NCBI GenBank assembly: GCA_051294375.1 | Contig: CM119270.1 | Span: 19,223,572 to 19,287,571 of the forward strand | From: Paraspadella gotoi | Taxonomy: Eukaryota > Chaetognatha | DNA length: 64,000 bases | Reading direction: 5' to 3' | In this document: positions 1-9,861 of the stretch, piece after piece | Layout of the letters: each line of letters opens with the position of its first letter | Position numbering within the stretch: position 1 is the stretch's first letter | Program-made: the position numbers and the translations under genes | The notes under the pieces: model-generated | Seen by the model: the letters and a program-made list of their open reading frames with translations, nothing else | The model's database searches: none | What the model was told of the DNA's origin: nothing

Positions 1-1513
1 TTTCTTAAAGAAATACAAACAAGTTCTTAATTAATATTTCTATTTTTAGGTTTTTGACTGGTTAGTCGAAATGCCAGTTGGTCATCCTAAAAATCCCTAT
101 CATACAACTGTCTGGGGAGATTTTTATGAACTCAGCATAAATAGGAGTCTACGTCGTTCTTAGAAATCGAGGAAGACTTTTTCAATGGAGATTTTCACAA
201 CAGCGACCATGCTGAAATGAGACGAGTCGATAATGCGAGACTTCAGATCCAATTCCATCCAAAATCGGAAAACAAAGCTTTAACAGTATTGATTTTATCG
301 ACTTTTGATGCTAGTTTAACAATGTCATCTGACAGAAAAGTGTCAAAAGATTACTAAAAAAACAAACAAAAAACATGAATACTTTGGAAATTGAAAAAAT
401 TCTAACCGAGGACGTCTGTACTAAAAATCTATTTTTGGGAGTTTTTCCCATGAATCGCGTCCCTTCAAAAATTCCCAGTAGAGATAGTAAAAGGTCTGTT
501 CTATTGCGAAAAATGCCAAGAATGTTGATGTACATTCCTTTCTGATGACGTCATCACTTCCGGCCACACCCACTACTTCCGGTATGGGCAGTGATTTCTA
601 TCGAGGAATTTAGCAAAAAAACCACTTTTTTCAATACTGTTAGAATATTACCAACAAAAATGATTAAATTTTAACTCTAAGACAAAGTTGGCGAGACTAC
701 AGATTAATTAAAATCATCTGCTGCATTTTCTAATCAAGAATCAATATCATTTTTGCTACTTTTAATAAAAAAAATTATGTCCATTTTTGTCCATTTTGAC
801 TTTTGTCTTGAGATTTGAACGCTAAGATCATTGAAGAAAAATTTTTTACTCCGGCTTTTGGGTCCTTCTTATCTTCTTTACCTCTGAGTTGGTTCATTTG
901 CCATTAGTCATCTATTGTTTGCCTATGTATTAATTTTTAAATTGATGAGTAAAAAACTTACATTTTTATATTTTATTACAATTTGTTAAACGAAAATACT
1001 TCAAAATGTCCACAATTCTAATCAAATATTCCCTATTGTTGGTGCTTCTGGTACCTAAAAAATTAGGGCAAAAAATTTAATAGTTTGGCTGCAAAAAATT
1101 TTTAAGCCTACTTTTAATTTGTGAGTATTGTGAGGTGCGTTTATTTTAAACTAAAACTCGGTTTTTGACTTATTTTATAGTTTTAATAGATGAGAAATAT
1201 ACTAAGGTTAACGAATTAAAAAAACCGGCATTCTTTTAAATGTAATGGAAAGCGTCAGTAATTTTTTTCCTCTCAATCGACAGGTTTTTGCGGAAAAAAT
1301 TTCCGCAAAATCTGTCCGATTTTTTTAAATCTGCTTGGCAACCAAAACTTTGAATAAATCATACGCCTACCGAAGTTTTCTCGAAATAAAATTGAGAGAG
1401 AAAACAAGTTTATTTTTGTTTACAAACACGAGTTTTATTTTTGAAATGGACATGTTTGAATCTTTTTCGAGTCTTCTTCAGCGCAGTGTTAATTTTATCA
1501 AACATTATGATGA

Positions 1514-1555
<42 letters not shown>

Positions 1556-2700
1556 GTCCACCAAAGAATTGAGTTATGGATAGTATTGAGGGTGAAAACA
1601 GTTGTAGGACAGGAGTGACTGACTATGACGAATTAAAATAAAATTTAACGCTTATTATGTTGGCGTGAAGAATCAAAATACTTCACACAGATAGAAAGAG
1701 AAAAAGAGAGTCAGAGCGAAAGTTCGAGAAAGAAAGAAACAAGAAAAGCAGTGGAAAACAAAAACAAAGTTTAATAATATAGCGTGCCGGTTTTTTTGCC
1801 TAAGCAGTAGTATATCTAAAAAACGCGACAGATCTTACGAGCAATTTTATCATTAAAAGTTCTTACCATGAAAAATCGTTTTTAGTTTCTTTTAATAAAG
1901 GCTGATACCGTAATTGGAATGAAATCATGTCTTACCCGTATTTGAAAGCATAGAAATTCACCCAGTGAGTTCTATGTTATAAGGAGAAGATAACTAATGC
2001 CAACGTTTTAAGTTTCAATTTCAATGTTGAAATACCCAAATCAAAATCACTGCCTATGACATGACGTCATCGGAAAGGAATGTACATCCGCATTCTCGGC
2101 ATTTTTCGCAATAGAACAGACCTTTTTTTATCCTAACAATTTCTTTTATATTTTTACCGATATGACATGACGTCACCACTTCCGACCACACCCACTACTC
2201 CCGGTATTACACGACGTCATCACTTTAGACACACCCACTACTCTCTGGTATACGACGTCATCAATTTGACTGTACTAACTTCTTTGTATGACATGACGTC
2301 ATCACACAGTCATCGACTCTTTAGCCGCGCCTACGACTTGTTTCGTATGACACGCGTGTGTATTATTGCATTCATAACATATTTGCAATAGTATAGACTG
2401 TCTTTATTCTAACGGCAATCTTTTAATAACTTTATCAAATTGTTTAGTATTTTAGATAATGTCATAGTTTTAAAAAACAAAGTCTTATTTAATATTTAAC
2501 ATGTCTATATAATAAACTAGAAACGTTACTCGAAAATCAAGATCATTTGTTATTAACTCGACTAAGAAAATGTGAAGGCGTAGTCTATCGAAAAGACGAC
2601 ATCGTAAACAAAAGAACATTTATTAGAAAATATAGGACAGCAAAGAAATGGAACTAATAATGGAAATCGAATTGGAACTACGAAGCAAAAAATGCCAACG
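1..2700. other. Gene-poor AT-rich left flank
   Basis: I see no supportable gene here. The stretch is AT-rich with a (GA)n tract near 1516-1553 and several TGACGTCA-containing patches near 541-560 and 2056-2310. The ORFs present are short and low-complexity; one runs through the GA tract. Confidence 0.6.
481..2130. repeat. Inverted repeat arms (481-557 / 2060-2130) ending in CRE sites
   Basis: The arm at 481-557 reappears in reverse complement at about 2060-2130. Both contain the segment around ATTGCGAAAAATGCCAAGAA and TGTACATTCCTTT, and both end in a TGATGACGTCAT motif on the outer or inner edge. The arms are about 70-75 bp and lie 1.5 kb apart. Further CRE-plus-CACACCCACTAC patches follow at 2160-2310. 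The motif is the same CRE found in the arrays at 6.15 and 33.7 kb, so this may be an older relative of those inverted repeats. Confidence 0.6.
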
Positions 2701-2754
2701 GGGAAGCAAGCTTCCCCGGTGGGATTTTTTATTTAGGTATTAAAGTTTGGCGGG

Positions 2755-3268
2755 TCATGCGAAGCATGGGCCGCCAAACGATTGTGGTTGATTGTGGGCG
2801 ACGTCGTCAAAAGATTGAGTCCTTTGTTTGAGTAATCGCTGCCGTCTTTGTACTTGAAGTGGGAGTGGAAGAGGAGGTTGCAATTGATCGTAATACCGAT
2901 GAAGATGATGATCGATTGTTGTTAATGTGGGCGAGTTATTGAAGAGAGTGAGTCCTTTGTTGAGCAATCGTCGTCGTCTTTGTAAATGAAGTGGGAGTAG
3001 AAGAGAAGGTTTTAGTCGTGAATAGGTAGTTTATCGAAGTGACGATTGCCGGCGGCATCGTTGACGTCATTGAGACCTTCGTCGACCTTTTCCAAGGCGG
3101 AATGTCATCGGGACCAATTGTTTCCAACTTTAAGGAAAAAAAAAACCTTTCTTTTACCAATTGAAAGACGAAAAAGATAATAAACAATAGACTTACATCG
3201 TCAGGTCCCAAATCTCCCACGATGCTTGGAATCAAAGAAAAGAAATGAATGATGACAAAGAGATGCAT
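2755..3268 (-). pseudogene. Mucin-like secreted/membrane glycoprotein family, copy A (truncated)
   Basis: Exon 1 (3268-3197) encodes 24 residues that form a signal peptide, MHLFVIIHFFSLIPSIVG, followed by DLGPDD. A 69-nt GT-AG intron follows (3196-3128). Exon 2 opens at 3127 with an IGPDDIPPWKRST-type segment and becomes a Ser/Thr-rich stretch rich in TKTTT and SSTPTS. The frame stops at 2936 and continues in another frame to 2755. The segment contains an imperfect duplication of about 130 bp. Intron phase (0), position and exon 2 opening match the two other family members at 17.2 kb and 30.95 kb, but the transmembrane segment and basic tail of those copies are missing. It is probably a decayed or mis-sequenced copy. 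Function unknown. Confidence 0.55.
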
Positions 3269-3659
3269 CTTTCGAAAATGGCGGAAAAGAGACGCAAAGG
3301 CGGTGGAATGAATGAATGCGAAATGAGAACAATTGAAAATAAAAGATTTGGATTAAAAAGAAACTTAAAAAAACTGTCTGGTGATAAGAAAGAATTATGT
3401 CTTTTGGCCCGCCTCTTATAAAAAATCCTTATCTTTAGATTTTGATCTCTTCTTTAAGATGAACATTCCGCAATGTTCTTTGGGGGAAAAAAGGGTTTAA
3501 ACCTTTACAATTTACTTTGTTGAAATTTTACCATCTAATTTTTTTTTTCTTTTAATCTTTTTTTTTTGTTTGTCGCCCTCGCAGATTTCTCATGCTATAA
3601 AAAGCCTCGTCTTTTTTGATTTTTTCAGATTGTCGGTTTTTTAAGATCATTTTCTTTAT
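3269..3659. promoter_or_regulatory. Divergent intergenic region between glycoprotein A and RING gene
   Basis: This 391-bp gap separates two genes pointing away from each other. It holds T-rich tracts and TATA-like stretches (CTATAAAAAG near 3596-3604), and probably carries both promoters. The same glycoprotein/RING head-to-head layout recurs at 30705-30948, which supports a shared regulatory design. No initiator can be proven from sequence alone. Confidence 0.4.
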
Positions 3660-4344
3660 ATGGAGGTTGACCAAGACATTGTTACATCTTTAAGTTGTCC
3701 AGTTTGTTTTTTGCATTTTACGACGAAAGATAAAATCTATACCTGCACTCAAGGTGAGAATAGAAAAAAATGTGTGTATTTTGTTTTCTTAAAAATATTT
3801 TTCATTTTCTCATCGATCCAAAAGATCGCTCTTATTAAAGTTTTTTCTCGTTTAAAAACATAAGATTCTCTTTTCCCCTTACCCTGTTAAAAATAGGGCA
3901 CCCCATCTGTTCTCAATGTTTTGAAAAAATTATTTGCAATAAAAGCCCAACCTGCGCAATCTGTCGAAATTCGGTAATTAATATTAAGAAGTTAATGGAA
4001 TAAAATAGAAATATTGTATATGGTTTTTTTATTTAGTTTATAACTTGCTGCGAAATTTGTCATCAGTTTAAATTTACAACATATTCAAGAGGCAGAGCTT
4101 TGGAAGAAGCTATTGCCGTCATTGAAAAAAACAAGTAACACCTCATTAATGATACCCTTATTAATGTTTTTTTTTAAATATTCATATCTGTCTCTATCTC
4201 AGATCTGACATCCAATCTCGTGACTCGACCATTAATTTCTTACAAAGTTCTTTAAGAGAAAATCAATTGGACTTGATTCGTTTAAGAAGAGAAATTAGAC
4301 GCAGAGATGAATTCGAACAAAACCAATGCCCGCAAAAAGGTTAA
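3660..4344 (+). CDS. RING-type zinc-finger protein, four exons
   Basis: Exons 3660-3753, 3897-3973, 4037-4134 and 4203-4344 join with GT-AG introns of 143, 63 and 68 nt to a 136-residue frame ending at TAA 4342-4344. The RING spans about residues 13-56: CPVC, then C-TQ-GH-PIC-SQC, then CAIC, matching a C3HC4-like spacing. A second Cys pair with a His (CCEICH) starts exon 3 and is followed by a predicted coiled coil rich in Leu, Arg and Glu. RING proteins of this size usually act as E3 ubiquitin ligases. Alternatively, a donor at GTTAAT 4340 and a T-rich 63-nt intron would join it to the PC4-like exons at 4403, but this is one base out of frame as written; an A-run (4334-4338) miscount would fix it. 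So it may be one longer RING/coiled-coil/PC4-like gene. Confidence 0.7.
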
Positions 4345-4402
4345 TATTTATGTCTATATTTTTATTTTATATATTTTTATTATCAATGTTTGTAATATTT
4401 AG

Positions 4403-5201
4403 GCGCTTGGATTTGACATCGAGTCAGGGAGATGATGTAATTCCTATCGATCAATCAATCGTTTTAATCGAAAACGATTTTTTAGCGGACAATGCTGCCA
4501 ATCAGAGTACCGGCAGTGTCTCATCGACGACCGCTAAGAAGCAATGCAAGAGGTAAATGAAAAAAAAATAGATCTCTCTCTGTCTCTGACTTTTTTTTAT
4601 TTTATTTTATTATTTTAAGACCTCAAAATCTGTCTCTACGCCAATCAACCCTACACGAGTCCGATGGATTTGACGACATGCATCGTGGGTCAAAGATGGT
4701 CTTGTCTGACTACTGGGTTCTTTCTCCCTACGTCATTGTCAAGTTCACCGAGGATGAGAGTGGCATTTGGATCTACAAGGAAAGATACGTCACTAATCCT
4801 CATATTGGCCACGGAGATGGATCGGTTACTACGATTGCTTCAAAATCTCGAGCCATCGAACCGGTCACAAAAATTACCGTGAACAAAGAGGAGTCGGAAC
4901 GTCTCATTCATCTGTACGAAACGAAAGCCAAAGACGAGCTGAAGAAAGCTGGAGAGTCTCAGCGACATCGCCGACACTTAACGGCCCGCGTTATGCCGTG
5001 ACGGAGAGTTTGGGAATATCGATGAGCGTCTACAAGACCAAGGACGACTTATCGAAGGTTAACGTGTCCTTGCGTCCATATTTTATGGATCCAAATCTGG
5101 GTTTGCTATTCGTCACGTCTAATTTGGCCGGAATCTCTTTAAGCGCCGATGAATTTCATGGATTGCTTAAATTGATCCAAAAGATTGTCAAAGTGATCTA
5201 A
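4403..5201 (+). CDS. PC4/p15-like ssDNA-binding coactivator-type protein, frame-disrupted
   Basis: Exon 4403-4552 ends at AG|GTAAAT and joins 4620 onward in frame. The last 70 residues read like the PC4 C-terminal fold: a strand VNVSLRPYFMDP, a loop, then GISLSADEF and a closing amphipathic helix. The segment at about 4700-4930, containing SPYVIVKF and TKITVNKEE, may be a second diverged repeat of the same fold. The reading frame changes once near 4950-4990, where the upstream frame stops at TGA 4999-5001 while the downstream frame runs to TAA at 5201. Codon bias is similar on both sides. PC4 proteins bind ssDNA and act in transcription and repair. It follows the RING gene on the same strand and may be part of the same transcript. 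Confidence 0.5.
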
Positions 5202-5347
5202 AAAAAAAACAAACTCAAAAAGAAACATTAATAATTGTTTATAATTGGGAAATGCCATCTATGTAATCGTTACTATTAAGCTTGCCAAAAAAAATAAAAT
5301 AAAATGCGCGCGCATTATGCTTAATCTTATTATTATTAATATATCAG

Positions 5348-6152
5348 ATGAAAAGAAGAAAAAAAATGGACGACGCCGAGATAGACTTGCTTAAAGAGAA
5401 AGACTTTGTCGATGATTCGTCGAAAGATTTTTGGTTTATGACTCCGGGAGTGGGCGTGAGAGTCTCTTCGCCACCGAGAAGTTATCACAAATCGCATTTT
5501 GGCTTTTTAGCGAAACGTCTCCTTCAGTCTCTCATCGAGGTGGATCGAATCCTTCACGACAATTTTCGCCCGCTCGATCACGCCGCTAACTTGACCGACA
5601 ATCTATCGTCGTCGTCGGAGCGATTCGCCTCAATCTTGGCGAGAGGCAAAGGAAGATGTTTGTAGAACTCTGAGCACCTGCGCGGCGCCCAACCTTCATT
5701 TATTGGGGATGTTTATGGATAGGGCTCTTTACGACGCTACTTTGATGACCGATATTATATCGGGTTTAAAACTAACTCAAAACTATTTTTCTCAAAACAA
5801 TGAAAATAGTCGCCATCTTCCGAAGGAAATGATTGTCATTCTCAGCACCATTGGTTGTGAACTTCATCATTTATGTAAATGGTTCGAACGTTACGACGCC
5901 TGCTTGCCTTTAGCCATTTTGCTAAATGCGGAGGGAAAGATTTGGCGTTATAATGTTATCAGTCATAACAACATCTTTAAGGAGGATAACAAAAATCTTT
6001 TTAATAAGTATCATTTATATTGGCAGAGAGAAGTAAATATTTTGTGTCATGTAAATTCTCCTCACGTTTATTTTTCAGATCCGTATGAGGGTAATTGTAA
6101 GAGAGGGAAATATAGGCGTTCAGACGCAAAAATTCTTGACATACCTATCTGA
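5348..6152 (+). CDS. Unrecognised protein, one frameshift, ends at the inverted repeat
   Basis: An ATG at 5348 opens a frame to 5665, and a second frame, open from about 5655, continues to 6152. The shift falls at GGCAAAGGAAG, so a 1-bp indel explains the break. The combined length would be near 265 residues. The N-terminal part contains WFMTPGVGVRVSSPP, followed by long helices; the second part has several Cys residues and Trp. I recognise no family. The last codons run into the CRE array at 6148, so the true C-terminus may lie earlier; a TTTTCAG acceptor-like site is present near 6074-6080. It sits 147 bp after the PC4-like gene on the same strand. Confidence 0.45.
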
Positions 6153-6262
6153 TGACGTCATCACTTCTGGTCATGACGTCATCACTTCCGGTCATGACGT
6201 CATCACTTCCGGTCATGACGTCATCACTTCCGGACATGACGTCATCACTTCTGGGGCATGAC
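6148..6262. promoter_or_regulatory. Tandem CRE + ETS-like 21-bp array, left (about 5 units)
   Basis: About five tandem copies of a 21-22-bp unit read TGACGTCATCACTTCCGGTCA. Each has a perfect palindromic CRE (TGACGTCA, an ATF/CREB-type site) and an ACTTCCGG core (ETS/GABP-type on the other strand). Degenerate CRE sites continue to about 6345. Viral enhancers such as the HTLV-1 21-bp repeats use tandem CREs; a similar enhancer role here is inference. Confidence 0.7.
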
Positions 6263-6549
6263 GTCATTTGCAGCCTTTGGCTATAACGTCATTGAAACAC
6301 TCCTATATTTTTTCCGTTATGACATCACCACTTAGCATTAAAGACGACGTCACTCTCACTATTTGCTGTAATTTTCTTTCTTGCGACTCTGAGAATGTTT
6401 TATGAAAGATGTCAGATTTTAGGTAATTAGTATTATCTTTTTAGCTAGCTGAATTCGATTTAATAGAAAAGAATTCCATGTATTTCGATTCACACCTAAT
6501 TCAACTGAAGAACTGGATGTTTACTGTCACCCATGGAACTTATGAATTT

Positions 6550-6588
6550 GAAACATTCGGGATTCTCGAAGAGAATCCCGAATGTTTC
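6550..6588. repeat. Perfect palindrome (18-bp stem, 3-nt loop)
   Basis: GAAACATTCGGGATTCTC, loop GAA, then its exact reverse complement. It lies inside the inverted-repeat arm and has a counterpart at 33247-33297 and a sister at 6775-6820. It could act as a transcription-end signal for flanking genes or as a replication or processing structure. Confidence 0.8.
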
Positions 6589-6774
6589 ATTAAATCCTTT
6601 ATCATTTGTAGAAATTAAATTAAATGAATATTTGAAGGTAAAGATCGAGTTTAATATTTTGTTTTTTTCTTTATCGGTAGCCAGAGACATCACTCGCGAA
6701 TAAAGCGAAATCAAGACAAAAGATAAAGATCGATTATGGATATCAGTGAGACACTGATGGAAGTAGTATAGACA

Positions 6775-6820
6775 GAAACATTAGGGGATTCTCTTGTGAG
6801 AGAGAATCCCCTAATGTTTC
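6775..6820. repeat. Second long palindrome (about 20-bp stem)
   Basis: GAAACATTAGGGGATTCTCT pairs with the downstream AGAGAATCCCCTAATGTTTC across a short loop. The flank after it, with CCTTTATCATTTGTAGA, is nearly the same as the flank after the hairpin at 6550-6588, so the hairpin plus about 35 bp has been duplicated. Confidence 0.8.
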
Positions 6821-6879
6821 ATTAATAAACCTTTATCATTTGTAGACGTTAAACAATCATAATTATTATGACTGTGTAT

Positions 6880-7407
6880 CTATTTTATTTTTTGAACAAT
6901 TATGACACACATGATTGCAATTTTCACATCTAAAAGGATACATATCGAGTATTGTTTCAAATTTATAATACAAGAAATCGATAAATTGTTCAACATTATT
7001 TGTCCTTCGATTTTGAGGCCAGTAAAATCTTCGCTTCTCAGAATGTCATTGTCTTCGTTATCAACCTTTATCAAATTAGGTATAATTTCTAGGGTTGTGT
7101 CATCTTCATCATAATCGTTAGAATGGAAATCGATGAAAAAGTTTTTTTTACTTATACGCATAGTTTCGTCGTCGTCATAATCTCCCGTTTCATCGAATGA
7201 TAACATCTTAGGTTCGTACAAATGGTCGTTAATTATTTTTATATTTTCATTGATGAGACTTTTGTATTCTTGTAAATCGATGATGGTTGAAGTTGTTACA
7301 TGCATTTTGGGATCATTCAGTTCTATCTTTATGATTTTAATCTTTTCATTTTTTAGTCCCACAAAAAACAAGTTTTCGGTTATTTCATATTTTGTTTCTA
7401 ATTCCAT
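6880..7407 (-). CDS. Small acidic protein with a PC4-like N-terminal pattern
   Basis: An intact 175-residue frame starts at ATG 7407. Residues 8-55 alternate strand-like segments (LFFVGLKN, IKIIKIEL) and a TIIDLQEYKSL segment, resembling the strand/strand/TITL-x-EW-helix order of PC4. The middle (about 80-125) is rich in Asp and Glu; the C-terminal 30 residues are hydrophobic and may be an artefact of a missed splice site. It starts 28 bp after the stop of the neighbouring gene at 7436-7867 on the same strand, suggesting joint expression. The PC4 assignment is by pattern only. Confidence 0.5.
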   Translation of the reverse strand: MELETKYEITENLFFVGLKNEKIKIIKIELNDPKMHVTTSTIIDLQEYKSLINENIKIINDHLYEPKMLSFDETGDYDDDETMRISKKNFFIDFHSNDYDEDDTTLEIIPNLIKVDNEDNDILRSEDFTGLKIEGQIMLNNLSISCIINLKQYSICILLDVKIAIMCVIIVQKIK

Positions 7408-7435
7408 CTATTAAAAAATACAAATTATTAAAGCT

Positions 7436-7867
7436 TTATTTGTACAACGACAAAATTGAATCATGAGTATCATAAAAGAATTTTAAAAACGAAATATTTT
7501 TTTCATTTCCTCTGATGGCAATGTCAAATTTGCTTTTATTATCGCCCATCTTGCGAATGAATAGTTTGTTTCCCTCTGAGTTGTCGCCAGATTTTAATAT
7601 TATTTCCATTTTGATTTCATGACCGAATTGTATTTTCACGCTTTGAAGCCATTCTTTTTTTTCAGTCTTTTTTACAAATTTGAGAAGTCTTGATAAGTTT
7701 TCTTTATTCACGTAATTTTTAAATTCTTCTCCCGTCCAACAAATTTTTTTACGAACGCAAAAATTAATGCCAGTTTTTCTAATTTGTTTAATGTAAAGAT
7801 AACCATCATCGTTAGCGCGAAAATGTATTTGGTGACAAATATTTACACGTTCGTTCAATTTCGCCAT
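7436..7867 (-). CDS. Small basic protein with PC4-like pattern
   Basis: An intact 143-residue frame from ATG 7867. The first 55 residues show strand-like RVNICHQIHFRANDDGYLYI, then IRKTGINFCVRKK and WTGEEFKNYV, the order expected of a PC4-type domain (two or three strands, then a capped helix with an aromatic residue). A second half repeats a strand-rich pattern. It is Lys-rich, consistent with nucleic-acid binding. It is likely co-expressed with the gene at 6880-7407, which follows immediately. Confidence 0.5.
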   Translation of the reverse strand: MAKLNERVNICHQIHFRANDDGYLYIKQIRKTGINFCVRKKICWTGEEFKNYVNKENLSRLLKFVKKTEKKEWLQSVKIQFGHEIKMEIILKSGDNSEGNKLFIRKMGDNKSKFDIAIRGNEKNISFLKFFYDTHDSILSLYK

Positions 7868-7954
7868 CTTTAATGTTATCTAATTTAATCAAAAATGATT
7901 TATATGGACGTTTTTTTTCTATTTCCTTATATTGTGACTTATCATACATTACTC

Positions 7955-8167
7955 ATAGGTACAAACGTGCCCGTTAGGCGTAACCCAATGATTCATTTCC
8001 TCCACTCCTATAATACGATAATGCATAAATTCTAAAAGGAGTTTATTTACCTCAGGCGTCAACTTCTCTTTCCCCTTTAGCTGCAACACACTGACTCATT
8101 TCCCCACTCCCATAGTTTGATAATGCGATAAAATGTTAAAAGGAGTCTATTTAAACAGGTGTCAATA
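7955..8167. repeat. Two imperfect direct repeats of about 100 bp
   Basis: The segments at about 7985-8062 and 8092-8165 share TGA(T/C)TCATTTCC, CACTCC(T/C)ATA, GATAATGC, AAAAGGAGT(T/C)TATTTA and (C/A)AGG(C/T)GTCAA in the same order. They lie between two genes on the minus strand and contain no ORF. They may be promoter or 3' UTR repeats. Confidence 0.6.
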
Positions 8168-8303
8168 TCCATTTCGGTTTCTATTTCCCACACCTTAGTA
8201 TAACAGAAGAAGTTTAAAAGACTTTAGATATGAGAATTTATTAAGGGAGTCAGCCATTTTTTCTACTCCACTCCACTCCTTGGGCATACATGCGTCATAA
8301 AAA

Positions 8304-8926
8304 TTAAGTGGCGGTATAGGCGTAGTCCCAACGCAATTCTTCGTCGTTGGGCCTTTCATTGATTTCTTCGAGTTCTGTTGTATGTAAAAGATATATGTAT
8401 GATATAATATTTTTAAAATAAAGTAACGTATATTTTTACCTATATTTTCGTAGACATCATTATCCGTGGGATCATCCACGTTTCTGTACCATCCAACCGC
8501 AATTGATTCATCCCTTGTCTGTAGATCATCTCTAACTCTGTCCATTAACACTCTCACCTCCTGCCCTACTCTTTCGTTGTCGTATTTGTTTATGTAATCT
8601 TCGTCGTTGTCGCTAAAATCATCCCATTCTGCTTCTGGAGGCGCCGCCAACGGAACACGAGGTGGCGGTGGTAAATTTGCTAACATCAAATCCATTTCGT
8701 CTTTATTAACGGGTATCATGATCGCCGGTTGTAGATATTCCTCGGGGTTTAAGTTTGTGATGGTCGTTTCCCCCCTATGACGTCGCATATCCTGAAAGTT
8801 AGGCGTCCTCAGTCGTTTTTTTGCAATGGCTAATAATTTTGTTATTATCCATCCGGTTATCATGAATAGAATAATTGCTTGCAAAATCTTTATGATTCTG
8901 AGATCGTAATCATTTTTCCTGGTCAC
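8304..8926 (-). CDS. Two-exon small membrane protein with proline-rich and acidic cytosolic region
   Basis: Exon 1 is 8926-8440 and exon 2 is 8374-8304, with a 65-nt intron (GTAAAA...CAACAG). Together they give exactly 558 nt, 185 residues plus stop. One transmembrane helix lies at about residues 10-32 (IIKILQAIILFMITGWIITK), followed by a basic stretch KKRLR, so the C-terminal part is probably cytosolic. It contains a LPPPPRVPLAAPP proline cluster, an acidic block (DDFSDNDEDY), and a YENI motif spanning the splice junction, a possible tyrosine-sorting or SH2-type site. Unspliced reading would add a hydrophobic tail and is less likely. I know no family. Confidence 0.6.
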
Positions 8927-8954
8927 GATACAAAAAATGAAATTATATTAGAAC

Positions 8955-9537
8955 TTATTCGTAATGAAAAACAAAATTTAAAATGAGTCGTTGTTGTTGT
9001 TCTCTCCCCCCTTCGAGAGCAACGGCGTCGTCGTCCTTGTTTTTTTCGTTTCGACGACGCCTTTTGTTTTTTTTACCGTCGACGGTGAGAGAGGGAGAGG
9101 GAGGAGGAAGAGGAGGAGGAAGAGAGGAAGGAAGAAGAGTAAGATGGAGAATGGGGGGAGAGAAAGGGAGAAGGATGGCGATAGGTCGACGTCGAAGACG
9201 ACGACGATGACGATGGCAACGTCGCCGACGCGGTCGATGACTTTTCTTCTTACTCTCCTCGACGACAAACTGGTCGCCGCCTCCCGCGGCGAATGGAATT
9301 TCGCCGAGATATTCGGCCACCCCCGAAGCAGCGATGGCGGCGTTTAAGGCGCCTTTGTCTGAGTTTATGTGAGAGAGATTTAACCTCTCTCCAAATCCGG
9401 AGTCCTTGTATAACGCGGCGATGATTTCGTTCGTCGACTTCGCCGTACGCTCGCGCGATTCAAAATTGTCGATGCTGAGGCATCGACTAGAATTTCGTCT
9501 CAACGCCGAGGTTACCGCCGAGGAGACGAATCTGTAA

Positions 9538-9575
<38 letters not shown>

Positions 9576-9861
9576 TAAAAAGAATGTACATCCGAAGAAA
9601 ACGAACTAACGAACGAATAATTACCTCAGAGTTCGAAAATTCCTCGGGTTCGAGGACGAGGGCGGTTCCGTAAGGTCCCATTTCTGATTTCCAAGAACTC
9701 GCCGGATTCCCGCAAACTTCGGAATCGGCCGCTCCTTCGCCGCCGTCACGAAGGGAATCCCCTTATCGCCACCCTGGGGAAAATTCGTCCGTCGATTTCA
9801 AGATGGAAACGACTAGCGACCATCTGTCCTGTATTTTAAACCGCGGCTCCATGCCACCCAT
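8955..9861 (-). CDS. Unrecognised two-exon protein with low-complexity C-terminus, frame-disrupted
   Basis: An ATG at 9861 (or 9852) opens a frame with FKIQDRWSLVV that meets an in-frame TAA at 9763-9765, then stays open to a GAG|GTAATT donor at 9625. The intron holds a (GA)n tract, and the acceptor TTTACAG is at 9533. Exon 2 frame F-VSSAVTSALRRNSSR onward gives about 90 residues of ordered sequence and then turns into Arg/Pro/Lys-rich repeats from about 9240 down. Phase at the junction does not fit by one base. The N-terminal strand pattern loosely resembles the PC4-like genes nearby. It may be a pseudogene or an indel-damaged gene; the low-complexity tail may not be translated. Confidence 0.35.

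Larger units (their letters stand above)
6148..6725 (+). repeat. Left arm of long inverted repeat
   Basis: This segment reappears in reverse complement at 33085-33985. Shared landmarks, in order, are the CRE array, the patch containing GACGTCACTCTCACTATTTGC, the stretch GTCGCAAGAAAGAAAATT (as reverse complement), the hairpin at 6550-6588, and the block TTGAAGGTAAAGATCGAG through AGCCAGAGACATCACTCGCGAATAAAGCG. The arms differ mainly in array length (5 versus 14 units). The interval between outer edges is about 27.8 kb. I see no clear target-site duplication at the outer edges. Confidence 0.75.

Noticed and set aside
4326-4556. 76-residue ORF with an apparent membrane helix
   Set aside because: The hydrophobic part comes from a T-rich 63-nt stretch that looks like an intron (GTTAAT...TTTAG); only the part after 4403 is treated as exon.
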